Notes: a model not told the origin generated them from the sequence alone. A stretch of DNA of 64,000 bases from Streptantibioticus rubrisoli (GCF_024436055.1 NZ_JANFNH010000026.1:1-64000), one strand, 5' to 3'. Positions 1 through 8,568 are shown, counted from the first letter of the stretch. A program made the numbers and translations.

Positions 1-165
1 GAGGGCGAGCAGGCGCTGGCGTTCGTCCGTACCCGGCACTCGGTGGGCTTCGGCGGCGACCTCGACCGCATCAAACTCCAGCAGCAGTTCCTGAGTTCGC
101 TGATCCGGAAGATGAAGTCCAGCGGCAATACCGAGCACCGCCGCAGGCGGCGCGAGATACCGTAG
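1..165 (+). pseudogene. LytR-CpsA-Psr (LCP) protein, 3' fragment, cut short
   Basis: The frame is open from base 1 and reads an LCP signature: a GEQALAFVRTRH segment, then a DLDRIKLQQQFLSSLI stretch. LCP enzymes move undecaprenyl-linked glycopolymers onto peptidoglycan, and this block lies in the C-terminal half of the catalytic domain. Family members normally continue for 80 or more residues. Here, soon after the KMKSSGN segment, the reading runs into an arginine-rich tail (HRRRRREIP) and stops at 163-165. That tail is antisense to the glycosyltransferase on the other strand. The 5' part lies outside the window. The call as LCP is secure; whether this is a true truncation or an assembly join is open. 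Confidence 0.7.
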
Positions 166-903
166 GTTGATGGACCCGGAGTGGTACCGCGCGACCACAT
201 GCCGCCAACGCCCGTAGTTCCGGTACTGCTTGGCCAGCTCCCGCACGTTGGGTCGAGGCCGGTAGGACACCTTCAGCTCCGGCGAGAACCAGATCAGCCC
301 ACCCGCCTCGCGGATGCGGAAGTTCAGCTCCCAGTCCTGCGCGCGGATGAACTCCTCGTTGTAACCGCCCTGCCGCTCCAGCACCTCACGCCGGAAGACG
401 CCCAGGTAGACGGTCTCGGCCGGACCGGCCTGCCCACCGGTGTGGAACGCGGCGTTCCCGACGCCGATCTTGGAGGTCATCGCCGCGGCGACCGCCCGCT
501 CCCAGGCGTTCTCGCCCTCCGCGTGCATGATCCCGCCGACGTTGTCGGCCCCGGTTTCCTCCAGCAGCCGCACGGCGGTGGCGATGTAGTTCGCCGAGAG
601 CATTCCGTGCCCGTCCACCCGGACCACGATCGGATGCCGCGACGCCTTGATCGCCGCGTTGAGCGCGGCGGGCGTACGTCCGGTCGGGTTCGGCACCGTG
701 TGCACCCGCGGGTCCTCCGCGACCAGCTCGGCCGCGATCTCGTCGGTGCGGTCGGTGGACGGCCCGAGCGCGATCACCACCTCAAGCTCGCCCGCGTAGT
801 CCTGGGCCAGGATGTGCCGAACGGACTCGCGCAGATGGCGCTCCTCGTTGAGCACCGGCATGATCACGGAGACGGCGGGTGGAGTGGTGTTCACGGCGTT
901 CAT
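1..903 (-). CDS. Family 2 glycosyltransferase, C-terminus disrupted
   Basis: Starts at ATG 903. The N-terminus has the GT-A nucleotide-sugar pattern PAVSVIMPVLNEERHL, then GPSTDRTDEI, a VRVDGHGML metal/acceptor motif and an AQDWELNFRIREAGG motif near residue 200. It probably transfers a sugar to a lipid or cell-wall acceptor, which fits the LCP genes beside it. Recognisable sequence runs to about base 122 (RYLAPPAAVLGIA). Beyond that the open frame continues to the window edge but is only antisense of the LCP fragment, so the usual hydrophobic C-terminal region is missing. No stop occurs before base 1. Confidence 0.75.
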   Translation of the reverse strand, partial: MNAVNTTPPAVSVIMPVLNEERHLRESVRHILAQDYAGELEVVIALGPSTDRTDEIAAELVAEDPRVHTVPNPTGRTPAALNAAIKASRHPIVVRVDGHGMLSANYIATAVRLLEETGADNVGGIMHAEGENAWERAVAAAMTSKIGVGNAAFHTGGQAGPAETVYLGVFRREVLERQGGYNEEFIRAQDWELNFRIREAGGLIWFSPELKVSYRPRPNVRELAKQYRNYGRWRHVVARYHSGSINLRYLAPPAAVLGIAAGLHLPDQRTQELLLEFDAVEVAAEAHRVPGTDERQRLLAL

Positions 904-1052
904 CGGCCGACACGTTACCGCGAACGGCCGAGCCCGGCGCGCGCCGCCCGGGTGGCCCCCGGCTGCGCGGCGGCGTGGACGCCACGGTCACGGCCGCACC
1001 ACACCTAGCGTGAACGGTTCCGCAGGCCGTACCCGGGGAGGTCCCGCCGCCC

Positions 1053-1991
1053 ATGCCCGCCTCAGTCCCCTGGCGCCCGCCGCGCCCGAACCCGTACCGC
1101 CCCTGGCTCCGCGACCGCCGCCTGCTGCGCATCGCCTCGGCGGTATCACTGGCGGTACTGGCCACCAGCGGCCTGGGCTACGGCGTCCACGCCTTCGGCG
1201 GCTTCGGCGATCAGAAGCCGAAGGCAGGCCCGGGCGTGAACACCCTGCTCGTCGGCACGGACCGGGCGTGCCAGTGCGCGGAAACGATCATGTTGGTGCA
1301 CCTGTCCCAGGACCGCTCCCGGATCTCGGTGGTCAGCATCCCGCGCGACTCCTATGTCCCGTTCTCCGAACTCCCGCCGCGCAGGGACCGGTTCAGCGAA
1401 ACGATTCGACCAGGAAGGATCACCGCGGCCTACACGCTCGGCGGACTCCCGCTGACCATCCGCACGGTGGAGCGGATGACCCGCGTCCACATCGATCACT
1501 ACGCGGAACTGGACCATACCGCGCTGGTCAGGACCGTGGACGCGCTCGGCGGCGTCCCCGTCCACATCCGGCACCCACTGCACGACCCCGCATCCGGCCT
1601 CGACCTTCCTGCGGGGACGGCCCTGCTGAACGGCGAGCGTGCGCTGCGGTACGTGCGCTACGCCGATCCCAGCGCCGACATCGGCCGCATGCGCCGCCAA
1701 CGCGACTTCGCCGCGGGCGTACTGGACCGCGTGCGCTCCAGCGATCCCAAGGTCCTCAAGCACACCGTGAACATCATCCGCCACACGATCCGCAGTGACA
1801 CCGTCCTGGCGCCCGTCGACGCGGTGCGCGACCTTCACCCGGCCACGACCGAGTTCGCCCCCGTCCCAACGGCCGACGTCAACTACCAGGTCCCCGGCGT
1901 GGGTTCGACGGTGAAGTGGGACGACGCGAAGGCGTCCGTACTCTTCCGCGCGCTCCGCCGGGACCGCCCGATCCCAGCGGGCGCGCCTTAA
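1053..1991 (+). CDS. LCP family glycopolymer transferase
   Basis: 312 residues. A short basic cytoplasmic tail precedes one transmembrane segment (about residues 24-45), then an extracytoplasmic LCP domain. Visible motifs are VNTLLVGTD, SIPRDSYV with the Arg-Asp that binds pyrophosphate (residues 98-99), HIDHYAELD and VDALGGVPV. This is the core LCP domain of a type II membrane protein that attaches wall polymers to peptidoglycan. It is smaller than many paralogues. A GGAGG lies about 11 nt before the ATG. It is one of three LCP genes within 5.7 kb; the division of labour between them cannot be read from sequence. Confidence 0.88.
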   Translation: MPASVPWRPPRPNPYRPWLRDRRLLRIASAVSLAVLATSGLGYGVHAFGGFGDQKPKAGPGVNTLLVGTDRACQCAETIMLVHLSQDRSRISVVSIPRDSYVPFSELPPRRDRFSETIRPGRITAAYTLGGLPLTIRTVERMTRVHIDHYAELDHTALVRTVDALGGVPVHIRHPLHDPASGLDLPAGTALLNGERALRYVRYADPSADIGRMRRQRDFAAGVLDRVRSSDPKVLKHTVNIIRHTIRSDTVLAPVDAVRDLHPATTEFAPVPTADVNYQVPGVGSTVKWDDAKASVLFRALRRDRPIPAGAP

Positions 1992-2097
1992 AAGGACGCG
2001 GGGCTGTGTTCATGTGCGGCTCCGCCGCGTGGGCGCGACCAGCCACGACGTTGCCGCAGCCGATCGACGGCATCCCGCCGCACTCCCAGCGGACCGC
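1992..2097 (+). repeat. Dispersed gene-end repeat, copy A (partial)
   Basis: Carries the shared core CGCGACCAGCC, GCCGCAG, ATCGACGGCAT, ending in a CCAGCGGA block that runs into the stop codon of the thioesterase on the minus strand. Related copies lie at 10894-11008, 22502-22612 and 48152-48286. The left part (GAAGTCCGC...) is lost in this copy. Confidence 0.6.
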
Positions 2098-2649
2098 TTA
2101 GTCGTCGATCCCGTCGGCCGCCCGGCGGGCGCGCAGTTCCTTGATCGCGCGGCGGCGGGCCAGGCGGTGGGTACGGCGGATCTGGGCCTCTTCGAAGCGG
2201 CGGCGGTCCTTGTCCGTCTCCGGCAGCACGGGCGGCACCGTGCGCGGCTTGCCGTCCGCGTCGACCGCGGCGAACACCAGGTACGCGCTGCCCACGTGTG
2301 TCCTGGGCGTGGACTCGTTCCACCGCTCCGCCAGCACCCGCACCCCGATCTCCATCGAGCTACGGCCGGTCCAGTTGCACTGGGCCTGTACGTGGACCAG
2401 GTCGCCCACGTGCACCGGCTCCAGGAACGCCATCTCGTCCATCGACGCCGTCACCGCCGGGCCGCCGGAGTGCCGACCGGCCACCGCCCCCGCCGCGTCG
2501 TCGACGAGTTTCATGATCACGCCGCCGTGCACGGTGCCCAACAGGTTGGTGTCGGCCGCCGTCATGATGTGCGACAGCGTGGTACGGGACGCGGAGGTCG
2601 GCTTACCCGGAAGGTCACCCTCCGGGCTGTTGGTGACGAGATTGACCAT
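2098..2649 (-). CDS. Acyl-CoA thioesterase (hotdog fold, YciA/BFIT type)
   Basis: 183 residues with a single hotdog domain. The helix motif GTVHGGVIMKLVDDAAG carries the acidic residue typical of catalysis in this family, followed by TASMDEMAFLEPVHVGD. Family members hydrolyse acyl-CoA to free acid and CoA in the cytoplasm. An Arg-rich tail follows the domain. The substrate chain length cannot be told. It is transcribed alone, and its stop codon overlaps the end of dispersed repeat A. Confidence 0.85.
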   Translation of the reverse strand: MVNLVTNSPEGDLPGKPTSASRTTLSHIMTAADTNLLGTVHGGVIMKLVDDAAGAVAGRHSGGPAVTASMDEMAFLEPVHVGDLVHVQAQCNWTGRSSMEIGVRVLAERWNESTPRTHVGSAYLVFAAVDADGKPRTVPPVLPETDKDRRRFEEAQIRRTHRLARRRAIKELRARRAADGIDD

Positions 2650-2660
2650 GCGGCCACCAT

Positions 2661-2685
2661 ACGGCGCCCCCGGTGGGGGCGCCGT
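2661..2685. terminator. Hairpin terminator after the DUF397 gene
   Basis: Perfect 11-bp stem (arms 2661-2671 and 2675-2685) with a GGT loop, ten bases beyond the DUF397 stop on the minus strand. There is no U-run, which is common in this GC range. It also lies just upstream of the thioesterase start. Confidence 0.6.
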
Positions 2686-2695
2686 GGTGGGTGGG

Positions 2696-2950
2696 CTACG
2701 GCTTCCCCACCTCGGCGGCCAGCCGAAGGAAGGCGGACCACTCCGCGGGGGCGAAGGTGAGGGCGGGACCCTCGGGGTCCTTGGAGTCCCGGACGTGGAT
2801 GGCGGTGGGGCATGCGGCGACCTCGACGCACTGGCCGGCGTTGCTGCCGCTGTAACTCGACTTGCGCCAGTCGAGGGCGACCTCGATGCACGCGCCGCCT
2901 TGGCTGCCGCTGTAACTGCTCTTGAACCACACGAGGTTGGCGGTACTCAT
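2696..2950 (-). CDS. DUF397 protein with an internally doubled motif
   Basis: 84 residues. The DUF397 signature appears twice: FKSSYSGSQGGACIEVA (about 9-25) and WRKSSYSGSNAGQCVEVA (about 28-45), followed by the usual IHVRDSKDPEGPALTF and a C-terminal helix. DUF397 proteins are small partners of XRE regulators in Streptomyces (WhiJ/BldB/AbaA-type loci), and some pairs behave like toxin-antitoxin systems. The start codon overlaps the stop of the upstream XRE gene by 4 bp, so the two are translationally coupled. The doubling reads as a tandem duplication of the first half. Biochemical activity is unknown. Confidence 0.88.
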   Translation of the reverse strand: MSTANLVWFKSSYSGSQGGACIEVALDWRKSSYSGSNAGQCVEVAACPTAIHVRDSKDPEGPALTFAPAEWSAFLRLAAEVGKP

Positions 2951-3759
2951 AGCTCTCCTGCCAGGCGTTCGATGAGGCTCGCGGACTCCCCCGTGCTGAG
3001 GGCTTGCGCCCGCAGCGTGCCATATCGCTGTTCGAGCACACTGAGTTCGTTCGACTTCGTGACGAAGGTACTCCCGGCCTGCCCTTCGACGTACCCAACG
3101 TTGCGCCCCTCCGGCGTTTCCAGGAGCGTCAGCGGCCCGTCAAACGCAGCGTGCGACTCGATTTCCAGTGGAAGAACCTGAATGGACACGTTGCGCATCT
3201 CACCGATTTCCAGCAACCGTTGAAGCTGCGCCTTCATCGCAACGCGGCCACCGACAGGGCGCCGCAGCAGCCACTCCTCGATCACGAACCCCAAAGTGGG
3301 CGCAGGCTTGCGGATGTAGAGGGCCTGGCGTTCAAGTCGCGCCTGTACACGCCGCTCCACCTCATCCTCGTCAAGCGTCGGGATGTGAGCGCTGAGGACA
3401 GCGCGTGCGTAAGCCTCCGTCTGATGCAAGCCGTTTAACACGACCGAGTCGTAGGCGTAGAGCTTGACGACCTCTGCCTCTGTCTCCACATACCGGAGGA
3501 ACCAAGCCGGATGCTTCAGCTCCACAATCGGCTCAGCCGCAGCCTTCAACACCCCCTGCGCGCCCAGCGCTTCATCAACGCACCGCACGTACTCGGGCTT
3601 TGGGCGCCGCCGCCCGCTCTCAACCGACCGCACCTGCGATTCCGAGTAGTTGACCCTGCGGGCCAACTCCGCCTGCGTGAAACCCGCCCGCTCCCGCAGC
3701 GCCCGCTGCTGGCAGCCATAGATCAGCAACCCCACCGGCGTGCCGTCGTGTTCGTCCAC
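2947..3759 (-). CDS. XRE-family regulator with DUF5753 domain; contains a TTA codon
   Basis: 270 residues from a GTG start. The N-terminal helix-turn-helix (about 15-65) reads LRERAGFTQAELARRVNYSE then SQVRSVESGRRRP; a DUF5753-type ligand or interaction domain fills about 85-260. This is the WhiJ-like class of developmental regulators that pair with a DUF397 protein, here its 4-bp-overlapping downstream neighbour. An in-frame TTA leucine codon (plus-strand bases 3436-3438, in the VVLNGL segment) makes translation dependent on bldA tRNA, also present in this window at 50 kb. The divergent ATP-binding gene completes the typical triad. Confidence 0.9.
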   Translation of the reverse strand: MDEHDGTPVGLLIYGCQQRALRERAGFTQAELARRVNYSESQVRSVESGRRRPKPEYVRCVDEALGAQGVLKAAAEPIVELKHPAWFLRYVETEAEVVKLYAYDSVVLNGLHQTEAYARAVLSAHIPTLDEDEVERRVQARLERQALYIRKPAPTLGFVIEEWLLRRPVGGRVAMKAQLQRLLEIGEMRNVSIQVLPLEIESHAAFDGPLTLLETPEGRNVGYVEGQAGSTFVTKSNELSVLEQRYGTLRAQALSTGESASLIERLAGEL

Positions 3760-3864
3760 CCCGCACCACCCCTGCTCCGTCCCGCGACGGCGGGTAACCG
3801 CACTAACTGGCCGTACCGTCTGTCGGACTGGTCACGCTAGCCCCAGGCGAGAATCGTTGAGGTC

Positions 3865-4305
3865 ATGAAGCCGGAAGTTCCCCCGATCGCGGCACCCTCC
3901 CAAGTAAGCGGTGCCGAGTGCCAGTTGATGCTGTGTGCGGAGCCGCACGTGTTGGCCGCTGTGCGGCGCTTCGTCGGTGCGCGGCTGCGCGAGTGGGGCC
4001 TGGAGGAGTTGCGGCCCGCGGCGGCGATGTGTGTGACGGAGCTGCTGAGCAACGTGCACAAGCACGCGGCGACGCCGGAGTGCGTGCTGGAGCTGCGCCG
4101 TATTGCGCAGGGCATTCGGGTTTCGGTGCGGGACACCGAGCCGTCGCCGCCGGTGATGCGGGAACCGGATCACATGTCGGAGCGGGGGCGTGGACTGTTC
4201 CTTTTGAGCGAGACGGCGGATGCGTGGGGGTTTGAACCGAAGGCGACCGGTAAGGAGGTGTGGTTCGTGCTGAACGCGTTCAGCGAAGGCGTTCACGGTA
4301 CGTAG
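3865..4305 (+). CDS. ATP-binding anti-sigma-like protein (HATPase_c)
   Basis: 146 residues, a stand-alone GHKL ATPase domain of the RsbW/SpoIIAB kind. The N-box is seen in CVTELLSNVHKHA, the G1 region around VRDTEPSPP, and the G2 box in ERGRGLFLLSETAD. Such proteins bind partner proteins and sometimes phosphorylate STAS antagonists. Lying next to an XRE/DUF397 pair it matches the AbaA/WhiJ triad architecture of Streptomyces, so it probably works with that pair rather than with a sigma factor. A GAGG precedes the ATG. Confidence 0.85.
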   Translation: MKPEVPPIAAPSQVSGAECQLMLCAEPHVLAAVRRFVGARLREWGLEELRPAAAMCVTELLSNVHKHAATPECVLELRRIAQGIRVSVRDTEPSPPVMREPDHMSERGRGLFLLSETADAWGFEPKATGKEVWFVLNAFSEGVHGT

Positions 4306-4315
4306 CCGCACGATT

Positions 4316-4344
4316 CCATGATCACGGAAAGTCCGCGATCATGG
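4316..4344. terminator. Inverted repeat between the ATPase and the LCP gene
   Basis: Arms 4316-4328 and 4332-4344 match at 12 of 13 positions around a 3-nt loop, 11 nt after the ATPase stop. It is most likely the ATPase terminator. No T-run follows, so an operator for the LCP gene downstream is possible. Confidence 0.5.
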
Positions 4345-4428
4345 CAGTCCTGTGACCAATCCATCAGTCCGGCTACAGAATGGTTCCGGCCACAGTTTCT
4401 CGAAGGTCCAGCAGGCACACTGCAAGGC

Positions 4429-5676
4429 ATGAACGGATGGCCCGAGGGTTGGACCGAGGACGGCGAGCCGGAAGGCGCTCGCGTGATGCCGCACGTACAG
4501 CGGCGGCAGGGCGGCTACGGGCCGCCGTCGTACTCTGCCCCGCCCCCGCCGCAGGGGTCGGCCGCCGAGCCGCCGCTGCCGCCCGAGCTGTCGCCGCGCA
4601 GGGCCGCGGCGCGCGGTGGCGTGCCGCAGCAGGCGGGCGGTGACGGGAGCGGCACGTACCGTGCGGGGCGCCGGGCCCAGCCGGGCCGCCCGAAGAACTG
4701 GCGCAAGCGGATCACGTACGGCGTGCTGACGCTGGTGCTCGTGCTGCTCGCCACAACGGTGGGCACGTACTTCTGGGCGGACGGCAAGCTGAACCGGAAG
4801 ATCGACCTCAGCGCGCTGCAGAACCGTCCGCCGCAGGACAAGGGCACGAACTACCTGATCGCGGGTTCCGACAACCGCAGCAACCTCTCCTCCGACCAGC
4901 AGCAGGCGCTGCACGTCGGCAGCGACAACGAGGGTCAGTTCGGCAACAGCGACACGATGATGATCCTGCACGTGGGCTCCAACGGGGACACGCTGATCAG
5001 CCTGCCGCGGGACAGCTATGTGACGATCCCGGCGTTCACCGGGACGTCGGGCAAGCAGTACCCGGCGTCCAAGCACAAGCTGAACGTGGCGTTCTCCTGG
5101 GGCGGCGGGCAGTTGCTGGCGCAGACGGTGGAGTACAACACGGGCCTGCACATCGACCACTACGCGGAGATCGGCTTCGGCGGCTTCGTGAACCTGGTCG
5201 ACGCGCTGGGTGGCGTGAACATGTGCCTGGACAAGCCGCTCAAGGACAAGGACTCGGGCGCGGACTTCAAGGCGGGCTGCCAGACGTTCAATGGCCCGCA
5301 GGCGCTGTCGTTCGTCCGGGAGCGGCACCAGGAGGCCAACCAGGACCTGGGCCGTGAGAAGCACCAGCAGCAGTTCCTGCACGCGGTCGCCCAGCAGACG
5401 GCAACCCCGGGCACGTTGCTGAACCCGTTCAAGCTGTACCCGGTGCTGGGCGCGGGCCTTGAGACGCTGACCGTGGACAAGGGCATGAGCCTGTACGACC
5501 TGACGAAGATGGCACTGGCCATGAAGGACGTCTCCGGCGGCCAGGGCACGTCGACGGTGGTCCCCGTCGCCAACCCCAACTACCCGACGGCGGACGGCGA
5601 CGCGCTGCTGTGGAACAAGTCCGAGGCCAAGATCCTCTTCGACAAGCTCCAGAACGACGAACGCGTGGGCGGCTGA
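4429..5676 (+). CDS. LCP family glycopolymer transferase
   Basis: I take the start as the ATG at 4429, preceded by AAGG; the frame extends 37 codons further up through unlikely sequence. The 415-residue protein has a Pro/Gly/Arg-rich cytoplasmic tail (1-94), a transmembrane helix (about 95-115) and an LCP domain with NYLIAGSDNR, SLPRDSYV (Arg194-Asp195), HIDHYAEIGFGG and LVDALGGVNMC. The C-terminal part with TPGTLLNPFKL and LTVDKGMS is complete, unlike the fragment at base 1. It transfers undecaprenyl-linked glycopolymers to the wall. It ends at a hairpin shared with the convergent acyl-CoA dehydrogenase. Confidence 0.9.
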   Translation: MNGWPEGWTEDGEPEGARVMPHVQRRQGGYGPPSYSAPPPPQGSAAEPPLPPELSPRRAAARGGVPQQAGGDGSGTYRAGRRAQPGRPKNWRKRITYGVLTLVLVLLATTVGTYFWADGKLNRKIDLSALQNRPPQDKGTNYLIAGSDNRSNLSSDQQQALHVGSDNEGQFGNSDTMMILHVGSNGDTLISLPRDSYVTIPAFTGTSGKQYPASKHKLNVAFSWGGGQLLAQTVEYNTGLHIDHYAEIGFGGFVNLVDALGGVNMCLDKPLKDKDSGADFKAGCQTFNGPQALSFVRERHQEANQDLGREKHQQQFLHAVAQQTATPGTLLNPFKLYPVLGAGLETLTVDKGMSLYDLTKMALAMKDVSGGQGTSTVVPVANPNYPTADGDALLWNKSEAKILFDKLQNDERVGG

Positions 5677-5704
5677 CGCCACTTGACGCGCCCGCCTAAC
5701 GCGG

Positions 5705-5731
5705 CGGCCCCCGGCATGACGCCGGGGGCCG
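5705..5731. terminator. Bidirectional hairpin terminator
   Basis: Perfect 11-bp stem (5705-5715 with 5721-5731) and an ATGAC loop, between the convergent LCP and acyl-CoA dehydrogenase genes. Confidence 0.7.
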
Positions 5732-5749
5732 TCGCTCTTGGGTGCCGCC

Positions 5750-6907
5750 TTACGGCAGGTTGCGCGCCATCACTATGCGCTGGACCTGGTTGGTGCCCTC
5801 GTAGATCTGGGTGATCTTGGCGTCGCGCATCATGCGCTCGACCGGGTAGTCGCGGGTGTAGCCATAGCCGCCGAGGAGTTGGACGGCGTCGGTGGTGACC
5901 TCCATGGCCACGTCGGAGGCGTAGCACTTGGCGGCGGCGCCGAAGAACGTCAGGTCGGCCTCGACCCGCTCGGACTTGGCGGCGGCCGCGTAGGTGAGCT
6001 GGCGCGCGGCCTCCAGCTTCATCGCCATGTCGGCGAGCATGAACTGGATGCCCTGGAAGTCGGCGATCGCCTTGCCGAACTGCTTGCGCTCCTTGACGTA
6101 GCCCTTGGCGTAGTCCAGGGCGCCCTGGGCGATGCCGAGGGCCTGGGCGGCGATGGTGATGCGGGTGTGGTCGAGGGTCTTCATCGCGGTGGCGAAGCCG
6201 GTGCCCTCGGCGCCGATCATGCGGTCGGCGGGGATGCGCACGTTGTCGAGGTAGACCTCGCGGGTCGGCGAGCCCTTGATGCCGAGCTTCTTCTCGGGAG
6301 CGCCGAAGGAGACGCCCTCGTCGGACTTCTCCACCACGAAGGCGCTTATGCCCTTGGAGCGCTTCTCCGGGTCGGTGACGGCCATCACCGTGTAGTACTC
6401 GCTGACGCCCGCGTTGGTGATCCAGCGCTTGACGCCGTTGAGCACGTAGTGGTCGCCGTCGCGCACCGCCTTGGTCTTCATGCCCGCGGCGTCGGAACCG
6501 GCGTCCGGCTCGGACAGGCAGTACGAGAACATCGCGTCGCCCTTGGCGAGCGGGCCCAGGTACTTCTTCTTCAGGTCCTCGGAGCCGGAGAGGATGACCG
6601 GCAGCGAGCCGAGCTTGTTGACCGCGGGGATCAGCGAGGAGGAGGCGCAGACCCGGGCGACCTCCTCGATCACCAGGACGGTGGCCAGCGCGTCGGCGCC
6701 GGCGCCGCCGTACTCCTCGGGTACGTGGACCGCGTGCAGGTCGGCGCCGACCAGCGCGTCCAGCGCCTCCTGCGGGAAGCGCGCCTGCTCGTCCACCTCG
6801 GCCGCGAACGGGGCGATCTTCGCCTCGGCGAGCGAGCGCACCGTGTCCCGGAGCATCTGGTGCTCTTCGGACAGCTGGTAGAGATCGAAATCGGTCGAAC
6901 CCGCCAA
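5750..6907 (-). CDS. Acyl-CoA dehydrogenase
   Basis: 385 residues from a TTG start with GGGAG nine bases upstream; no ATG or GTG fits better. The FAD/substrate region has SEPDAGSDAAGMKTKA and ITNAGVSEYY, and the C-terminal helix bundle has QLLGGYGYTRDYPVER followed by QIYEGTNQ with the catalytic Glu near residue 370. It oxidises acyl-CoA to 2-enoyl-CoA with FAD, passing electrons to ETF. Chain-length preference is not evident. It stands alone and converges with the LCP gene. Confidence 0.93.
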   Translation of the reverse strand: MAGSTDFDLYQLSEEHQMLRDTVRSLAEAKIAPFAAEVDEQARFPQEALDALVGADLHAVHVPEEYGGAGADALATVLVIEEVARVCASSSLIPAVNKLGSLPVILSGSEDLKKKYLGPLAKGDAMFSYCLSEPDAGSDAAGMKTKAVRDGDHYVLNGVKRWITNAGVSEYYTVMAVTDPEKRSKGISAFVVEKSDEGVSFGAPEKKLGIKGSPTREVYLDNVRIPADRMIGAEGTGFATAMKTLDHTRITIAAQALGIAQGALDYAKGYVKERKQFGKAIADFQGIQFMLADMAMKLEAARQLTYAAAAKSERVEADLTFFGAAAKCYASDVAMEVTTDAVQLLGGYGYTRDYPVERMMRDAKITQIYEGTNQVQRIVMARNLP

Positions 6908-7107
6908 GGTGTCTCACTCCCAAGATCTGCTGTGCGCCTGCTAACTACCGTTAAGTAACCTAATTCTAGAGCGGCGGCCCGTACCACGGATACGTGAGGT
7001 TGCCGACAGCGGCGGATATTCCCAGCGCTATGCCCGACTATGCTCGGCTGACGCACCTAGCGGCGCCCCGGGCGCGGCACCCAGGCGAACCCCGAAAGGC
7101 AGACCCC

Positions 7108-8448
7108 GTGACGCTGAAGCTCACCGTGATCGGCACCGGCTACCTGGGCGCCACCCACGCCGCCGCCATGGCGGAACTGGGCTTCGAGGTGCTGGGTCTG
7201 GACGTCGATCCGGCGAAGATCGAGGCGCTGTCGGCAGGCCGGGTGCCGATGTACGAGCCGGGGCTCGACGAGCTGCTGGCCCGGCACGTCGCGGGAATCG
7301 AGGGCGCCACCGGGCGGCTGCGGTTCACCACCTCCTGGCAGGAGGCGGCCGAGTTCGGTGATGTGCACTTCGTGTGCGTCAACACCCCGCAGAAGCACGG
7401 CGAGTACGCCTGCGACATGTCCCATGTGGACGCCGCCGTCGAGTCCCTCGCCCCGCATCTGACCCGCCCCGCCCTGGTGGTCGGCAAGTCCACCGTGCCG
7501 GTGGGCAGCGCGGCCCGGCTGGCGGACCGGATCGCCGAGCTGGCCCCGGCCGGGGAAGCCGCGGAGCTGGCCTGGAACCCGGAGTTCCTGCGCGAGGGGT
7601 TCGCGGTGCAGGACACCCTGCACCCGGACCGGATCGTGGTCGGCGTACGGTCCGAGCGGGCGGAAAAGCTGCTGCGCGAGGTTTACGCGACGCCCGTCGC
7701 AGAAGGCACGCCCTTCGTCGTGGCCGACTACGCGACCGCCGAGCTGGTGAAGAACGCGGCGAACTCGTTCCTCTCCACCAAGATCTCGTTCATCAACGCG
7801 ATGGCCGAGGTCTGCGAGGCGGCGGGCGGCGACGTGGTCAAGCTGGCCGAGGCGATCGGCCATGACGAGCGGATCGGCCACAAGTTCCTGCGCGCCGGGA
7901 TCGGCTTCGGCGGCGGTTGCCTGCCCAAGGACATCCGCGCCTTCATGGCCCGGGCCGGAGAGCTCGGCGCCGACCAGGCGCTGACCTTCCTGCGCGAGGT
8001 CGACTCGATCAACATGCGGCGCCGCGGCCACATGGTGGAGCTGGCCCGCGAGGCGTGCGGCGGAGGCTTCCTGGGCAAGCGGATCGCGGTACTGGGCGCC
8101 TCGTTCAAGCCCGACTCCGACGACGTGCGCGACTCGCCCGCGCTCAACGTGGCGGGCCAGATACACCTTCAGGGCGGCCAGGTCACCGTCTACGACCCGA
8201 AGGGCATGGACAACGCCGCCAAGCTCTTCCCGACCCTCGGCTACGCCCCCACCGCCCTGGAGGCAGTCCGCGGCGCCCACGTCGTGCTGCACCTGACCGA
8301 GTGGCGCGAGTTCCGCGACCTGGACCCGACCGCCCTCGGCGAGGTCGCCGCGGAACGGCGGATCCTGGACGGCCGCAACGCCCTGGACCCGATGGCCTGG
8401 CGCTCCGCCGGGTGGACGTTCCGCGCGATGGGGCGGCCGACGGCGTAG
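7108..8448 (+). CDS. UDP-glucose 6-dehydrogenase
   Basis: 446 residues from GTG 7108 (AAAGG upstream); the longer open frame from 6994 lacks family similarity. The N-terminal Rossmann motif is VIGTGYLGATHAA; Lys215 lies in ELVKNAANSF and the catalytic Cys271 in GFGGGCLPKDIRAF; the C-terminal domain has GASFKPDSDDVRDSPA. It makes UDP-glucuronate from UDP-glucose in two NAD-dependent oxidations, supplying uronic acid for surface polymers. That fits the nearby glycosyltransferase and LCP genes. A UDP-ManNAc dehydrogenase role is less likely from the motif set. Confidence 0.9.
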   Translation: MTLKLTVIGTGYLGATHAAAMAELGFEVLGLDVDPAKIEALSAGRVPMYEPGLDELLARHVAGIEGATGRLRFTTSWQEAAEFGDVHFVCVNTPQKHGEYACDMSHVDAAVESLAPHLTRPALVVGKSTVPVGSAARLADRIAELAPAGEAAELAWNPEFLREGFAVQDTLHPDRIVVGVRSERAEKLLREVYATPVAEGTPFVVADYATAELVKNAANSFLSTKISFINAMAEVCEAAGGDVVKLAEAIGHDERIGHKFLRAGIGFGGGCLPKDIRAFMARAGELGADQALTFLREVDSINMRRRGHMVELAREACGGGFLGKRIAVLGASFKPDSDDVRDSPALNVAGQIHLQGGQVTVYDPKGMDNAAKLFPTLGYAPTALEAVRGAHVVLHLTEWREFRDLDPTALGEVAAERRILDGRNALDPMAWRSAGWTFRAMGRPTA

Positions 8449-8568
8449 CGGTTGCCTGACCGGACGCTACGCTGCGGATAGGCGAGGTCGCCGTACGTCT
8501 CAGTGCGGGGAGGTGAGGCGGGGCGCCGCAGCGTGCGTCGCACCGGCTCAGCGGCAGTCCTGGGCTCC

